A stretch of 6,495 nt of DNA, from assembly GCA_030038035.1 (NCBI GenBank), contig JASHPP010000119.1, forward strand, positions 1-6,495, given 5' to 3'. The first letter of the stretch is position 1; each line of letters opens with the position of its first letter. A program made the translations under genes and the position numbers. The notes beneath the pieces are model-generated. The model was not told the origin of the DNA and did not search any database. It worked only from the letters and a program-made list of their open reading frames with translations. This DNA is from Trebonia sp. GTDB taxonomy: Bacteria > Actinomycetota > Actinomycetes > Streptosporangiales > Streptosporangiaceae. Positions 6,100 through 6,495 of this stretch are shown here, piece after piece.

Positions 6100-6495
6100 C
6101 TTGCCTTGCGTTTCATTCTTTTTTCGTGTGGCCGGCGCTTTCTTCGCCGACGTCCTCTTGGCGGCGGCTTTGGCGGCGGCTTTGGGGGCGGCGGCCTTCG
6201 GCGCGGCGCGGCGGTCGGCGAGCAGTTCGGCCGCGCGCGCCGCGGTCAGCGTCGTCACCTCGTCGCCCTTGCGCAGCGAGGCGTTGATCTCGCCGTCGGT
6301 CACGTAGGGGCCGAACCGGCCGTCCTTGACCAGCATCGGCTTGCCGGTCGCCGGGTCCTCGCCGAGTTCGCGCAGCGGCGGCGCGGCGGCGCGCGCCCCC
6401 CGCCCGCGGGTCTTCGGCTGCGCGAGCAGGTCCTTGGCCTCGGCGAGCGTGACCGTGAACATCTCCTCTTCGCTTGGCAGCGACCGGCTCTCCGC
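6097..6495 (-). CDS. topA: DNA topoisomerase I, C-terminal part (partial, 5' end outside window)
   Basis: The frame is open to the window edge. The last 132 residues of type IA DNA topoisomerase I are present; this enzyme relaxes negative supercoils during replication and transcription. The visible part starts AESRSLPSEEEMFTVTLAEA, the end of one C-terminal repeat. Next comes LLAQPKTRGRG (23-33) and a full C-terminal repeat: PPLRELGEDP (39-48), KDGRFGPYVTDGE (57-69), NASLRKGDEV (71-80) and LTAARAAELLADRR (83-96). Residues 97-132 are a basic tail of Lys-Ala repeats ending KKNETQGK. Such tails in actinobacterial TopA bind DNA and aid processivity. The catalytic Tyr and Toprim domain are outside the window. 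The ATG at 6462 is internal, not the start. The last codons (AAA AAG AAT GAA ... CAA) are less GC-rich than the rest. The next gene begins 57 bp downstream, with no clear terminator between. Confidence 0.93.
   Translation of the reverse strand, partial: AESRSLPSEEEMFTVTLAEAKDLLAQPKTRGRGARAAAPPLRELGEDPATGKPMLVKDGRFGPYVTDGEINASLRKGDEVTTLTAARAAELLADRRAAPKAAAPKAAAKAAAKRTSAKKAPATRKKNETQGK
6158..6181. repeat. Tandem 12-bp repeat coding for the Lys-Ala-Ala-Ala tail of TopA
   Basis: Two perfect head-to-tail copies of ttggcggcggct (6158-6169 and 6170-6181) are followed by a diverged third copy to about 6197. On the coding strand they give repeated Lys-Ala-Ala-Ala units. Such repeats can change copy number by slippage, so the tail length may vary between close relatives. 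Confidence 0.6.

Overview
The window comes from a GC-rich actinobacterium. The DNA is strongly GC-rich, with codon third positions almost always G or C. GTG start codons are common, TopA carries a Lys/Ala tail of the actinobacterial kind, thymidylate kinase is fused to an MFS membrane domain, and a tripeptidyl-aminopeptidase-like lipoprotein lies next to the replication genes. The genus cannot be read from the sequence.

All supported genes are on the minus strand, so the direction of reading is from high to low coordinates. (1) 6495-6097 is the 3' end of topA (DNA topoisomerase I). (2) After a 57-bp gap, 6039-3808 is one 743-residue reading frame joining a 12-helix MFS-type membrane domain to a complete thymidylate kinase. 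(3) 3811-2672 is holB (DNA polymerase III delta' subunit), which overlaps the kinase stop by 4 nt (GTGA). (4) After a 65-bp gap, 2606-1767 is a RicT/YaaT-family PSP1-domain protein. (5) 1761-130 is a secreted, lipid-anchored alpha/beta-hydrolase of the tripeptidyl aminopeptidase (S33) family, starting 5 nt after the ricT stop. (6) After a 75-bp gap, 54-1 is the beginning of a further gene, an apparent signal peptide with a strong ribosome binding site, which runs off the window.

The theme is chromosome maintenance: TopA relaxes supercoils, thymidylate kinase makes dTDP for dTTP synthesis, and delta' is part of the clamp loader. The tmk-holB-ricT(yaaT) order is also found in Bacillus, so this is an old conserved cluster with a peptidase added at its downstream end. 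Two gaps carry actinobacterial-type -10 hexamers (TANNNT) placed exactly 6 nt before a GTG codon. One is before the MFS-thymidylate kinase gene and one is before ricT. Both suggest leaderless transcripts and therefore at least two transcription units inside the cluster.

No tRNA, rRNA, CRISPR array, insertion sequence, riboswitch or convincing intrinsic terminator was seen. No untranslated stretch exceeds about 75 bp. I do not see an undescribed multi-gene system. The unusual points are the membrane-fused kinase, the paired leaderless signals and extra cysteines in the RicT homologue.
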